A DNA stretch of 64,000 nucleotides from the NCBI GenBank assembly GCA_029876055.1, contig CM056876.1:2542001-2606000 (forward strand). The letters run 5' to 3'. The notes below the pieces were generated by a model, which searched no databases, had not been told where the DNA came from, and saw only the letters and a program-made list of their open reading frames with translations. Made by a program: the position numbers and the translations under genes. Below are positions 1 through 13,400 of this stretch, piece after piece. The stretch's first letter is position 1, and each line of letters opens with the position of its first letter. The stretch comes from Madurella fahalii (taxonomy: Eukaryota; Ascomycota; Sordariomycetes; Sordariales).

Positions 1-729
1 GTGCGCACAGCACAGTACAGCTCCGCGGTGCCTCGGCGGCATGTTGTAATGGAAGAGGTTTTGTTGGGGGAACATGTGCTGCACAACTTTTGTGTCTTGA
101 GGATGAAGGCCAATGCTGCAGTGGCTCCTGATCCCCAGCCACAGGCATGCGCCCCATTCGTGGATTTATCCGGCATGATCTGGGGCCCGGGCCCGCAGAA
201 GATGCCTGCCACCGCAAAACTTTTTCCGCTGCCAGCAAAAAAATATTCCGCCCGTGGCAGCGCGGTGAAAACTCCTTCCGTTCCCTCCCTCGGAGCTGTC
301 AGTTCTTCCGCAGCGACAAATAATCCCACATCCGACTGGGAATAGTTTCTCGACAAACCAAGGTACGTTTCAGGCCTTGTCTTTTCCCTCTTTTCGGTTT
401 TCCCGCTCCGTTTGGCCGTCTGCAGCCACTGGGCCGCATCGCATCCCATTGTGATGATGGCCTGGGCTCATTTTCTGGCCTGTCGCCGCCCGATCAACCT
501 GCCGTCGCAGTAGTCATTATCTCCATAGTGTTACTGTAACTTGGAATTGCACACCATAGCAGCATCAATTGAGCCCATTGTTCGACGCCCCCCAGCTCCG
601 TGCTAATGTTCACGAGTGACTAGCCGTACTCAAGCCAGTCTAGCATTTCTGTAGGCTATTTGGCGCAGCTTTCGGGGAGGTGTGAGGGCCCGCAGCTGTT
701 GTCGGAGAAGCGCTGCGATAAGCGCCTAG
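1..729. other. 5' flank of the Zn2Cys6 regulator; no gene supported
   Basis: An open frame runs from position 1 to 345 but starts with GTG at the window edge, shows no recognisable motif, and its composition is not clearly coding. The stretch is best read as upstream promoter and leader sequence of the transcription factor that starts at 730. Confidence 0.5.
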
Positions 730-3700
730 GTGATGGACGACAAGAAATCGGCTCCGGAGGCAGAAGATGCCGTGATGCAGCAGAGCTACCCGTCTCCCAT
801 TGTCGATGGCCCGGATGCGCAATACTACCAGCTCGCATCGCATCGCGACCATGACCAGGACCAGGACCAGGACCAGGACCAGGACCAGCAACAGATGGAC
901 CACCAGCCGGGCCAGCCCGAGCACAATGGGCTCGCGAGCTTGCCCGGCCACCAAGCGCAGCACGAGGTCCATGGTCTTCCCAACTTGAGTGAGCATCAAA
1001 GCCAGCATGAGCACCACGGACTGCACGAGCTGCACGAGCTGCAGGAACCGTCAACGCCACAACAGCACAACTCCCGTCCGTCGGTCAGCGCAGACGAGTT
1101 GCAGCTCGCCGCCCAGCTGACCCAAGGCCTCGCACCCATGATGGCGGCGGCCCAGATGGCTGCTGTGCAGGACCAGGCACAGGACCCGCAGCCGCTGCAG
1201 CAACAGGAGCCCGAGGTGCAACCCCAGTCAGACCACAACCTCGAGGAGCAGCTCGAGGCGTCGTTGCAGAGCCACGAACGCGGGCTCCAGGCCCACGACC
1301 ATGACCTGCAGCATCATAATCATGAACTCGGGAACCACGAGCTCCAGGATGTGCTGCCGCACGCTGGGCAGCAGCAAGCCCATCACTACTCCCAGAACCC
1401 TCCTCCTCCTCCGCACCTCCCTCCGCACATGTCAATGGACCACCTGCCGCCCAGTGCGTCGCAGTATCAATTGTCTGATACGACCCCTCCCCGCAAACGG
1501 TCCAAGGTCTCTCGTGCGTGCGACGAGTGTCGGCGTAAGAAGATCAAGTGCGACGCACAATCCGAAGCAACTGACCAGCCTTGTTCGAACTGCCGCCGGT
1601 CCAACGCCCAGTGTCTCTTCAGCCGTGTTCCCCAGAAACGGGGCCCGAGCAAAGGGTGAGCCATTATCCACGCTCCTGCGAGCGACAATACGACGCTGAT
1701 GCAGCGTAGGTACATCAAAGAGCTGGCCGACCGGATCAATACGATCGAGGGCAAACTTAATACGAGCGTAGAGGGTCACGAAAGCATGGCAAGGAGAGCA
1801 TCAAGCGAGGTGTTTGCGTCGCCAGGCATGGGCGACGAAAGCAGGAAGCGGCCCTTTTCCAGCATATCGGGCGATGGCTTCCACACGCCGTCTCCGAGCA
1901 GGATCTCGGCGGGGTACACCACCGACCACCGCCCGATCTTGCCCTATGTGCAGCCGGAATTCCGCCCACCGAACTCGGGCAATCCGAATGAGCTCGCCGT
2001 TAAGCCCGTCACGCTCATGTCGTTCCCCGGTGGCGCGGGTGATGCTGGTTTGCAAGCCCAGCCCGAACCCATCATGGACGGGATGTCGCAAAACGGGCTT
2101 CCCCAGGGTTCGACCCATCAGACAGATCAGTTGCCCGAGATTGAGGATGCTGTTTTTGACCGGTACTTTACGCATCATGATACGACACGTCAACGGCCAG
2201 CTAACGGTTCCATAGCTATTTGGAGATCATCCATCCGACTTTCCCGGTCCTGGCCAGCACCAAGGCCAGAGTCCAGTCGCTCCTGTGGCAATCCCCTTTT
2301 GCTCTGCAGAGCGCCTTCTACAATGCGTTTTTCTGCATGCTCAAGCCGTTTCTTCCCGCTTCCAATAGCCAGGTAAACAGCGACCCTCTTGCGGCAAGCC
2401 GCCTGCTCAGCGAATGGGAAGCCGAGGGGAGGCCGCGATCGACTGTCACCGACTTGGTGCGCCTTCAGACTCTCGTCATGGTGACCATCGCGGCGGACTG
2501 CCAAGGCATCGCCTTGGTGAAGGGCCAGCTTGGCGGCCCGTCGAAGGCCGAGATCATCGGCCGAGCGGTCGGGCTTGGGTACTCAATGAAGCTTTATCTC
2601 AGGGAAGTTGACCCGGTTGCCAGCCCAGAGTTGGACCCGAACTCGGACGACAACGTGGCTCTGCGAGCCTGGTGGGTGCTTGTCATGTTGGATCGTTGGA
2701 ACGCCGTCGGCACAGCCACCCCGACCTTGATCAGTAACGATAGCGTCGTAATTCTGCCCGGGCTGAAGCACATCTTGGGTGACGTTGTTTTCACTTTAAT
2801 TCGTAAGTCTTTCAGACATTGTCTCTGTTTTGTTGACTAGCGTACTGACGAACAAAAAAAAAAAAAATAGGAATATCTTATACCCTCGGGTTCGTCATTC
2901 CCCTCGCTATCCACCCCCCAGCCGACCCTCTCCCGTCTAGTGGACCGGTCCTCAGTTCAATGACAACCCTGGCCGCCGAGCTTCTGCGATGGATCTTCCC
3001 GGCTGAGCAGACCGACGCCATCCTCCACCTCTCCTACTGGCACATCCGTCTCCTGTCCGAACTCCTGTCCAGCCCCGGCATCCGGCGACGCGAAAACGTT
3101 CTTCAATGCGCCAAGAAACTGGTTGACCTCCTCGCGGGGAACCATGACCTTGTCAGCCCGCTGACACACCACTTTGTTGTCCTCGCCTCGCTGGCGCTGC
3201 TAGATCTTGTTGCCAACACTGGCAACGGCGATGACGACGGCGCGCGGCGCGAGGAGGCTGTTAGGCTGGGAAAGAATATCCTCGAGTTTAGCCTGTCGCC
3301 ATCGCCGTGGAATGCCGCGGTACGGGAGAAGCTCGCTGCTAGATTGTTGGACGGGCCGGCGCGTCCCGCGACCAGTTCCGGAGGGGGGAATGCTCCTACT
3401 ACTGCTACTACCGGTATTGTTGGTATTAGTGGTGGTAGTAGTAGTAATAGTAGTCAGAATTTGCAACAGCTTGCGGATTTGGCTACGGCAGTGGAGAGTT
3501 CGATTGCTGGGGCTGGAGCCGGCGCTGCGGGGGTGGATATGGCTGCTGAAGAGGAAGCGGCAGCGGCAACGGCAGCGGCAGCGGCAGCATCGGCTGTCAA
3601 GGGTGAGGATAATACCGGTGGTAGTCATCAAAACAACGGTGGTGGTGGTGATGCGCAAGCGGGGGTGGACGTCCTGGCCATGTTACGAGCTGGATATCTC

Positions 3701-3730
3701 ACTTGCTTGGAGGAACCTGCTGCTGCTTAA
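730..3730 (+). CDS. Zn2Cys6 transcription factor, COL-26/BglR/Rgt1-like
   Basis: Four exons, 730-1655, 1710-2162, 2216-2802 and 2871-3730, join in frame to 941 residues; all introns are GT-AG. A Zn2Cys6 binuclear cluster has Cys at about 264, 267, 274, 285, 288 and 295, preceded by a basic stretch and followed by a linker and a short heptad-like helix (YIKELADRINTIEGKL), the usual DNA-binding and dimerisation layout. The middle region carries the fungal-specific regulatory domain, including the motif WWVLVMLDRW typical of Rgt1/COL-26 type glucose and starch regulators. The N-terminus is very rich in Gln, His and Asp, including an Asp-Gln run encoded by a hexamer repeat; the C-terminal part has Ala, Gly and Ser runs. 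Zn2Cys6 identity is certain. The COL-26/BglR assignment rests on cluster and mid-region resemblance and is an inference; a related carbon regulator is the alternative. Confidence 0.85.
853..888 (+). repeat. GACCAG hexamer microsatellite (6 copies) in coding sequence
   Basis: Six perfect tandem copies of GACCAG encode alternating Asp-Gln in the N-terminal low-complexity part of the Zn2Cys6 regulator. Being a multiple of three, length changes would keep the frame. Confidence 0.95.
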
Positions 3731-5793
3731 GGAGGGACTGGTTGTGCCATCTCGACAGGCACACCCCCCAGAGTCGGTTAGTTCTGGGCGGTTGGCTTTG
3801 CCTTCACCTCTCACTCTTGCTCTTGCAAGGGGCAGCGAAGTTATTGCCAAGGCTGAGGTGTGATGGGGTAATACACAGCTCTCTGTCTCAGCGGAGATGA
3901 AGAGCTGGTCTCTGTGTATATGTCTATGTAGTAGTTGTAATTTGTATACACCCAGCGGAGGCATGTGTAATTCAACGCATCGGGGTATTTTCCTCATGAA
4001 CCGTGGATCTTATTCGTGTTATTCTTGCCGTTAAAGCTATCCTCGGCATTGCAACTGTTCTAGTTGCTGCTCAAGTTCAGGGATTATGGAGAGTGCCGAT
4101 GCAACTGGGTACAGCACTGTTTAGCGGAGCTTGGGTGAATGATCGCACAGGCGGGGGCGATCTTGACGGCGTTAATGGAAAACGATGGGAAAGAACAAGA
4201 TCACCAGAGGCCTTCGAGTGCTCGTTGTCACATGGCATCATTTCCGTGAAAGAAACTATGCGGGCGGTAGATCGTTATCTCCCAACAGGCAAACAAGAAT
4301 ACCAGTTGCGCCCAGTACTTCCACTCCAAAAGCACAACACAAGGTCTACTCCAACCCAACTGGAAAAGGTTGAACCGACAAGAGGAAGCCCTCCCGACGT
4401 CATGACAACCGAAAAAGAAGGTTAGTCCATCGGAGCCGCTGCCGATCGTTTCCCAAGCCCACCAAAACACCCTGCAAACACGACGAGATGGGTGATGGTC
4501 CACATCGCTCGCATGTGTCAGACAACGGAGTTTTGGGGGCGTTAGGGTTGCAACGCGCCTCAGGATATTACTAACGGAGTAAGTTTAGGTAACTCAAATT
4601 TTAGTGATGTCACGTTGCTTTTCTCTCTTCCCCAAAGAACTTCCCCCGGTAAAAAGGGTCTGTACACTATGCCCGTACCCAAGTATCGCGTCTTACAGAC
4701 AAAATTTGCCATTTCTCCCCCTAGAAACCCGATCATCACGATATCCAAGTAAGCAACCAAGGCTACGTTACCTTACCGAGGCGCTCAGTGATTCCGCCTT
4801 TTTCGTGCGGCACATGGTAGGAATTTTACAATCGCTAGGTAATTTTTTTTTTCTTTTTTTTTTTTTTGTTGCACCCGAGGTCCTTTTGAGCACCCGAGCT
4901 TCGAGGACCTCACATAGCCTTGCTTACCTGCACAGAGTCGCCGACTTCCTCCGGCCGACTTCCTCCGGCCACCGAGCTGGGGACCGTAGGCCGAGAGAAC
5001 CGAGCCGAGCCTGGCATCCGCCGGGGGAAGGCTCCGCCTGAGGCTTGGGATCAGCAGAGCGATCGACAGCCGTCAGGCTTCACCTCCTGTTCAGTCGGTG
5101 CCTGATGCTGGTTTGGCAGAACCGTCAAAGGTTTATACCATCTGGAATAATCTTTGCCCTTCGTCTCAAGTGCCGTCTCTAGCCAAGCATGGTGGTTTAT
5201 CCGGATCCAGTCAACAACACTTGGGAAGACGAGGCTACGTAGATAGTTGGATAAAATAATCTGCAACAAATTTCAGATAGCCACACAAGGTATTTCCACA
5301 GCATCTCTAAACAGGAAAAGACTTTAACCGCCCCCGTTGCATAAGCTCAATGTGAGGAAACCACTGCTGCCCGCCCACCAGCTTTTTTTGTAACTCTTCT
5401 TAATGCCATGAACGCTCCAATAGACCCTGGTTGAAAATGCGGCTGAATTCCAGAAAGAAATGGGCGTTAGATGCGAGATAGATCATGATGAGACAAAAAA
5501 ATGTAATCATGTCGTTCAGTTTCATGCCCCGAAGATCGAAGAGAACGAGAAACTGCCTCCAGCACCTCCCAAGAAACCAAAGCTCCCCTTAGCCGCCGCT
5601 CCCCGCCCCAGCCTCCTGCGTCCCGACCACGAGCCACAAAGATACTTTGGACGGACGGGAGCTATGTAATGTACGCGTGGCACAAGGAATTCGCTACTTG
5701 AACCATGGTCCGATCTACAAGTGTTCGGTGGGGGGTATCCGAGTAAGCCAAACGCCTGTCACGTTATCTTGTCCGAATCTCGACCGTCTCGTG
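3731..5793. other. Convergent intergenic region
   Basis: Lies between the 3' ends of the Zn2Cys6 regulator and the copper-fist gene. The longest open frame (about 4003-4425, +) lacks an ATG at its start and has no recognisable motif. Poly-T stretches near 4843-4867 and a 14-nt tandem duplication at 4941-4968 are present. I see no gene. Confidence 0.55.
4941..4968. repeat. Perfect 14-nt tandem duplication
   Basis: The unit CCGACTTCCTCCGG occurs twice head to tail. It lies in non-coding sequence and has no evident function. Confidence 0.9.
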
Positions 5794-7411
5794 TTATTGG
5801 CCATCCCAGAACGATGGCATGTTGCTTTCCGTCGGCGAGTCCGTCACATTGGGCAGCCCACTGCCGTAGTCATTCATCCAAAACGCCGAGTCGTCCTCCA
5901 GGGGAGCGAAGCCGCTAAAACCGGGAGCGCTACTCGTGAGCAAAGTTGGGTCCTCGCCGGCCATGGAGGACGGTGTCGGGAGGAACTTGTTCCCGGCCTT
6001 CTTCATCAAGTTGTACTCGAAGTCCAGGCTTGTGAACTCTGTGCTCCCCAGCAAACCGGTGTGCGCGTGCCCCACGCCATAGCTGTTGGCCGGGACGGTG
6101 TTCTGGAAAGTGTCAAAATCATCCAAGGGATTGGACAGGAAATCCTCCACCTCCGACACCTCACCCGACGTCGACGTGGTGGTAGTCATGGTCGGTATTT
6201 GCTCCGATCCCGTGAAGTCGAGGCCGCTATAGCTCGGAGCCTGGCTGTAGCTCGACGGGGCAAAATCGTCGGCGTTGCTAGCTAGTCCGAGCCCGTCAAA
6301 GTTACTCCAGTCGACCGAGGCAGCGCTCAGGCCGGCGCTGAACATCGGCTGCTCATGATCCGACATGGCACCGAAGAAGTCGGCGCTGTTGGGAACATAC
6401 GGAGTGTACTTGATGCCCGAGAGATCTAGAGGCGGCAGCTGCCCATTGAGCTGGGCAAACGATGACGAGCCCGCCATCAAGGGTGAAGCCGCCTCCGACT
6501 TGACCCTACGTTGGGCTTGAGGCGTTTCTTCGCCGAAACCGCTGCCGGCCTCGGAATCCCCGGCAGCTCCAGGACCCGCAAGGTCGTCCATCGAGTGGTT
6601 TCCGCGGCTGCTCGTGCTGTGCATCGAATTGACACGGTTGAGCTGATACGGCCCGGCCTTCTGCGACGCCTTGACGTGTTTGTATGTCGGTTTGTGGTGG
6701 CCATGCGCATCAAAGGACAGTACGTCAGAGTTGGTCGTGTTGGCGCGGCGCCTGGCGCGTGAGCTAGCCTTGGAGCTCTTGGACTGCGGGGCGGTAGCGC
6801 CGTCCGAGTCGGATTCGGGAACGGTATCGAGCTGCGGTTCCCTCTTGTGCACGCAGGTGCAGCGGCCGCCGTGGTTACAGCAGCAGCTTTCTGCGGGGAG
6901 ACGATACACAAGTCAGAGGAGCATAGCCTTGATCAGTCAGACATGACAATGCTCACCCTTGTGACCCTCGACCACCGGTCTCAAGTGCACGCACTTGTGC
7001 GTCTTCTCGCCGCAGTCGCACTTGACGTGTGCGGATCGCGACTTACGCATGGCGCGGCAGTGTTGACATTGCGATACCGGCCTTCCCTTCTTGTTGATGT
7101 GCTGGAGCGGCCGATCTGTGGTTGCGGGCAGAGCGTTATTAGCATTCAGGTATAATAATACCCCGCGATGTGGAATTGGAGACAGGCAGCATGCGGAATT
7201 GGGGACATGAGGGGCAGCAGGCAGGGCATTCAGCCCCCCCACCCACCCACTCGAGCTCGTCAAGCTCGCGTAGGGGATTGTGTCCCGGTGCCCCTCGGTT
7301 GCAACTGGTCGAAGCAAGCATAAAATATCACTTACCATGATGTTGGCAGTTGCTAACGCGGTGGCCTCTCACGCAGGCCTCGCAAGCCCACTTCTCTCCG
7401 TCGATGATCAT
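5794..7411 (-). CDS. Copper-fist transcription factor (AceA/Cup2-like)
   Basis: Exons on the minus strand are 7411-7336, 7115-6957 and 6890-5794, giving 443 residues with frame kept at both GT-AG introns. The N-terminus is a complete copper-fist domain: Cys10, Cys13, Cys22 and His24 form the zinc site, with the RGHR motif between them and a GRP motif at 36-38. A second Cys-rich block follows (CDCGEKTHKC, then CCCNHGGRCTC), the expected Cu(I)-binding cluster. The rest is Ser/Asp-rich and acidic, fitting an activation domain. Such factors act in the nucleus to switch on copper detoxification (AceA/Cup2) or, in other subfamilies, copper uptake (Mac1/GRISEA) or acid stress genes (Haa1). The start (MIIDGEKWACEAC) is closer to the AceA type than to the GRISEA type, but the sub-family is inferred. 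Confidence 0.88.
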
Positions 7412-10400
7412 GGTGGATAACGCTCGGTCGTTGCCGGTCTAGCGAGAAAGCGCTTCGGAGACGAGAAAAAAATGTCGGCCCGTGGTCCGGTAGCAATGGC
7501 CAATCCCGAGCTATCTCCCGCGGTGCGCTTGGAGATGTGCAGACGTTGCAAGCGAAGAGCGAAGGATGCAATGCGCTAGCCTGTTAGCAAGGCCACCGTC
7601 GGTGCTGCAGGACCGGCAGGGTAAAGCAGCCGAAATCTTCGGGGACGCCCACGCGCGACGGGGGTTTCGAGACAGAGAGGGACGGAGGGGAGCCGCCTAT
7701 AGAGTCATCGCTCGGGGTTTCGCTGGGTTAAAACCATCGGTGCAGGATGCCGAGGATCCCGAACTGAAGCCAGAAACGACTTGATCGAAACTCAAAAGAG
7801 GGCTAGGGAATGAAATAAAAGAAATGTGGGTTGAGTGGAGAGTCGCTGACGGCTGCCCAGTGGAGTTGGTAGCTGCCGTCTAAGTCAGAGGAGTTGAGGT
7901 GGGACAAGAGGCTGTGGCCGAGTCGGTTGGCTTTTTTCTTTTTCTTTTTTTTCCCTGGTTGCAGGGCAGAGGTGGGGTTTTCCCAGGGCAAACCGGGAGA
8001 CGGGATGGCCTGTACCGGAAGAGCTCGCCTTGCGAGCCGGCTGGGACGCTCAGCCGCGACACCAGACTTTGATCCCTTAAGTCAGCGAGGACTGTTTGGC
8101 TGTGGCGCGCAACCGAACAACCGAAACACAAGCTGCCTGAATGGCGCAGGCTGCCAACGGACGGCCGGGGGAGGGGGTCTAGTAGACGTAACCGCTCAAT
8201 GGATGCGGCGGGCTTGTTCCGTCCGGAGCTTGTTGTTGTTGTGTTGCTGTTCTTGTTATGGCTCTTGTTGTTCCCGTTGGCTTAGGTCGTTGTCGGCTAG
8301 CTAGAGCTCTGTGAGCACCAGGGACTTGAGCATGACGTGCAGCGTAGCAGGCCGACGGCAAAAAGCAACACAATTCTGGAAGAGGGACGACGGAAGCCGG
8401 ATACGACGAGGGCAACAACGAAACGAAATCCCGGAGACCAGAAACCTGCGTTGCGAGCGCGGGAGCAGTGACGAGGGAGGTGGGCTCCTTTAATGTCGGG
8501 CCGGGCGTGGGACTGCACGCTTCATCAGGGTCGTTGTGGGATTCCACATGTGGATGCTCGACGAAACTGGGGCGCTTGGGTGGATGGACGACAGGCCTGT
8601 TGTGCCTGCCCTGGCTGGGCAAGGCCCGGCTTGGAGTGACGAAACGAAGCGCCAGATCGGGGTGGGCTGCCACAGCAGTCCTTGGCGGCGGTACATGGAT
8701 ACTCTGGTTAACTCGATGGCTGACCGTCTCTGCTCGCACCGGCCGCGGGTTGCTCGTGCCCGGGGCAGGATTGACCAGCCAGCCCACGGGCCTTTGTCGC
8801 TCACAAATGACGGGAAGACTGGTTGGTCACAACTGTCCTTAGGCGAATGAACGGGTCCGCGGGATTGCTTGAATGGGAGTGTCCAGCAGATGGACCCCGA
8901 CAGGCACCCCGGGCTCGCCAGAGCGGGAGGTCGGCGCAGGCGCAGGCCTGGGAGCGTGGGCGTAAGGACAGAGGGAAGAGGCTCCATTGGAGGAGGCGTC
9001 GGTCAAGTGGGTGGCCATCTGTTTTGCAAGGTTCAAATGGTCCCTTTGCCGGAGCGTCTTATCCCACCTCGCACTCGGCCACCTCCCCTCTCTCTTCACA
9101 GCGAAGCGTGGCTCCTTCCTCACTCGGTCTGCGTTTCTGGTTTGACGCTGTTCTGCACAGGGCAGCTGCTGTCAGGCAGAGCCAAGGTACCTTAGGTAAG
9201 GTATCCGATCCATGTTACAAGCCACGGCAAGGTACCTCCATGCGCGTCACTTCCCACCCCCCCAGCCTCCGGCCTGCTGCCCTCGCTCTCCAAGTTCCTG
9301 ACGTCTGCGCATTATCGGAGACCCCCGGCATCTTCTGCAGCACTCGCCTCGTACTTACCCGAAGACACGCAACAAGGCCGGCCAGTTTGCGGCGAGACTG
9401 CCGTGTGCGTGTCGGCTCTGCCGCAAAGGGTGGTTGTCTCCATTTGGTCACTGTCCCGCGACCTGGGGCAGATCGGATCTGAACGACCGAGTTCCTCCCG
9501 CAATTACGACCATTGCACATTGCAAAAAGGCTCGGCGCCTTCACGCGCTACCTTAGTCTGCGACAAGGGCGCCGGTTGATGGGTGGGGTGGTTTCTGTTT
9601 CCAGCAGCGTCCCCACGCCCGGCGCTTCTCAGGGTCTGGGTAAAAGCCCCAATCAAAGGGAAAACAGGAACAGGGCCGGACAATCTCGACTAAGACGCCG
9701 CTCATAGGCGGGATGCATGGATTATGGCGACTCTGTTGCCTTGTCTGAGGATCACATTGTCGGGACACGGCGCGGGTGCTTCCTCGGTGCTGTTTCCCTC
9801 TCTGTGTACTAGTATGCGTGCTTGTGTGCTGGACATGCCTTGTTGTTTAATCGGGTCGAGGGTGGGTGATACCGGGAACCTGTCAAGTGGGCGGGAGGTC
9901 CCCTAGCTCCCAAGTGGGGGGAAAGCGCTGGAACGGAGTTGGCTTCCTGCTCCCAAGTGTCCGATGTGGTGGCCCTTGCCATGACGTGCTTTTCCTCTGT
10001 GCACTGCTGGCCACCACACCGAGCAAAGCAACCCACCCACACCGCAAGACCCATTTTTACCATCCGAGACGCTGCCTCCGACTGTCCAGTCGGCTTTTGC
10101 CGTTGTAGGATCCATTTGCAGCATTCGCCGAGAAAAACTTACCTTTTCCCGATGGAAGGAAGCCTGCGAGATGTCGTGGACCTGCATTAAGAAGGTTTTC
10201 TTTTCTCCATTTTTTTTTTTTACCTATCGCCTGCAACACGGTTCAAGGCATCTGAAGGCACGCTACCAGCAGCCGAGCATGAGGGGAAGCTTGTGGGTCT
10301 CTGCCGCAAGCCTGAAGATGCTGAAAGCGTTTAGTGCTCGAGCCGGCTAGGCTGCGGCTTCATTGGGTGTTCAAACATCCCGCGCCAGCAAGCCGACATC

Positions 10401-13400
10401 AACTATAATCTGCACATGCAGCCTCGTCAGCCGTTTCTGCGTATGCAAAGACGGAACGATTGATCTGCCCTGGCGAGCCCGCTGGGCGGCTGGCGGGCTT
10501 TTGCAGGAGCTGGCCCGGTTGGCGAGGTTATTGAATCCTCACAACTGCCTGCAGCTGGACTTTGTGGTCGATTAGACGGCAGAATGCTCATATTGACAGC
10601 CTCCGCCGAGCCGCGCCGATCGCCCCGTTGTCTCCGACGCGAACGGCAGTCTCTGACAAGATCCGTCGTGTCCATGGAACCTCGCGGCTGGGGGCTCGGC
10701 CGCATTGTTGCTCGCCGAGAGCGAAACGTAGTCACTGGTGGAGATTATCGTCGAGCGTGATGCCGCCAAGTGCTTGGGCCTTCGGTTGGACGGACGAGTT
10801 GCCCACAACCGTCGTTCGGTGCAGGCAGAGAGTGTGTAAGTCCAACTCTTTTAAGATGCTGCAATTGGCCATGTTGGAGGGCATCACGTAAACGACTTGG
10901 CGGGTGACCGTGAGGTGGCTCTTGCTAGGAGTCCGTGCTGGCCTCACTCCGAGGCACGGCCAACAGTGGAGTCAAAAGGCCCGGTCTGCGAATCGGCCCT
11001 GTCATGGCGTTGTTTCGATGCCCGGTCCAATGCTGCAAATTTTTCTCTTCATCCACACCCGCAGTTTCTCCCAATGCAGCTCCGCGGCTCTGCAAAGGAG
11101 ATTTACGAGCCTTCCTTTGCGATGCCGTCCAGCGGCAAACCAGGCCGCTATACCCATACCTCAACCGGCTTAGCAGCTAAGCTACTAGCGATCTCGTCCT
11201 TTGTTCAGCCAAGCGTGGCTCGAGTTTAGCAGGGCCGAGGATGGCCATCCATTCTGCTGCAGCGCAACCTGCTATGCAAGAGTAAGGTAGCGCACAACGC
11301 TCCTCGGCCCCGGCGTTCTCTCGGCCCAGACCAGCTTCAAACAGCCGCACATCCGGCAAGCCGACCTCTGTCGCTGCAGGATGGCACATTTGTCTCCTGC
11401 CAGCAGCGCTTTCCCGCGGGATCATCTCTTCAATGCCATTTGATCCCAACGGGGCTTTAGGCCATTAGGGATCGGCACGCGGCTCTCCAGCATGACACGC
11501 ACCTCTCCCCTTCATGTGCAGTCCCCCCACCACCCGCCACCCCGTCGCTCGCCAGTGGACGTGGACCCTCATCTTTTCCTCGTGAGCACCGAACAATGTC
11601 GGAAGAAAGAGGTGCACGCGGTGAGTCGTCGCTCGTCTCTACTTCCGCCTACGCATCCTTCCAGCTCCAACGGGGGCGCACTCGCAAGTTGCGGTGTCAG
11701 ACCGCCAGCAGCCGGAAGGGAGACGATACGGGTCCTGGTTACTGCACCTGACCTTGACATGTCAGTTACACGAGGCATTGCCCCTTAAGTCATCGCACCT
11801 CAGGGCCAGCCCTGTCACTCTAGCAGCCACAATCTGCAAGTGGCGGTTTTTGGGGAGTGCCCAAAGTCCCATGCCATGCCCAGCCTCAGAAAGGGATTCT
11901 GGGCGGGAGAATTCGGTTTCTCTGTCAGCGTTCCATCACACGACCCGAGACAACGGGGCAGAGCGTGATGGGCAGGTACTCGTTACCTCGGGATTCCCCA
12001 CCGTCCCTCTTCAGGACCAGGCTGTCGGTGGCAATCGCTCACCGGCTCTTACGACCTTCCGCCCCGCAGCCATAACCATGAGGATATACGGTCCGGTCAG
12101 ATTTTTTTCTTTTTTTTAATAAAAAAAAAATTGGGGTGAGAAATCCCGTGCCATCCATATGGCTAATGCAATGGCCGAGAAAGTCCCAGGGATCCAGGAA
12201 ATCGATGGCGCCCCTTTTGGGTGCATTCTGAGCTAAAGACGAGCAGACCAAGAGCATCTGATCGAGTTTGGCAATGTCGTTGGGCACCTACTGCCGTTCG
12301 GATGGGCGGCAAGGTGCCGACTTAGAACGGTCTGTCTAAGCTCTTCTTGGACACGCTGGGTGGTATGATAATTTGCAGACCGTCCTGTTTATCAGTTGTC
12401 GAAACGCTGCAGATCGGCGTTTCCCCAGCAAGTGGCCCCGGGTCAGCGTTCTAGAACGTTTCCGCAGCTTCCATGGAATCGTGCTTTTACAGGAGAGCCG
12501 GTAAGCCGCGAGAAGCCATTCAGCCAGGGTATTTTTGCGCGGCCAAGCCCCCGTTTCCACCGCCAACAAGAGGGGGGTTCCCCAGATCAACGTGGGAGCC
12601 AGGAAATAACGGCTGCTGCAGCATTTGCCGTCAGTTCCCTGAGGCATCGGGCTGGCGGGTGCAGTGGGCGCCAGCCACGAGCGAGCATTATCAATACCAT
12701 GCGTCCGTCCCGATCCAATTCGGCTTGCAGCTGGAGAGGGGTCGCCGGTCATCGGAGACACATCTGCGCCGGCGACTTTCTTGCTACCTGGCTTCAGGAA
12801 GATGAGCATTTCGAGCACATCTCCAACTGCCTCTCCCCACTTTTGACGGTCGCGGGGAAGTGGGCTGGGATGGTTATCGGTTCGATAGGCAAGTTCCTAT
12901 CGAAAACCCACACTTGCTAGTCCTCTCGTTTTCATCAGCCATTTTACACACGCATTCTTAAACCCCCACGCTATGACCCTCCCACTTCTCCCATTTCAGG
13001 TGACGGCCCCCCATGCCTGGACAGCACGTTCTGTGTCCTGGAGAAACATGCACCATGGATGTGGTGGGCACGTTGCCAGTGCAGAGTTCCTCATGGGGGT
13101 CACACCAAGATGGCCGACCTCGCCGTCCCTTGGTTGAGACATGGTTCGGTGTGCGAACCAGTCCCCGGGCTTGAGGGTCAAGGATATCATGGCGGCAATC
13201 TCGTCTGGGTCTTGTCCTACAATGGCAAGAACTGGGTTCAGAAGATGCTGCACGAAGCCGACTTGGCAGTTATCCAGCTTTCCCTCCCAGTTGCATCGTC
13301 TGTACTTCGCGGGAGATGGCGATTTGCGATCCGCGTGATGGGGCAGATCCCGGTCAGCACGAATCGTCATGTGCGACGAGCATATCGATGCATTGATGGG

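Noticed and set aside
4003..4425. 140-codon plus-strand frame 3' of the Zn2Cys6 regulator
   Set aside because: It opens at a GTG without ATG, has no motif and no supporting splice link; probably chance.
8179..8787. 202-codon minus-strand frame in the gene-free stretch
   Set aside because: Composition is Pro/Ser/Arg-rich as expected from antisense reading of GC-rich DNA; no domain or consistent exon partner.
8823..9482. 219-codon plus-strand frame in the gene-free stretch
   Set aside because: Arg/Ser/Gly-rich chance frame overlapped by equally long frames on other strands.
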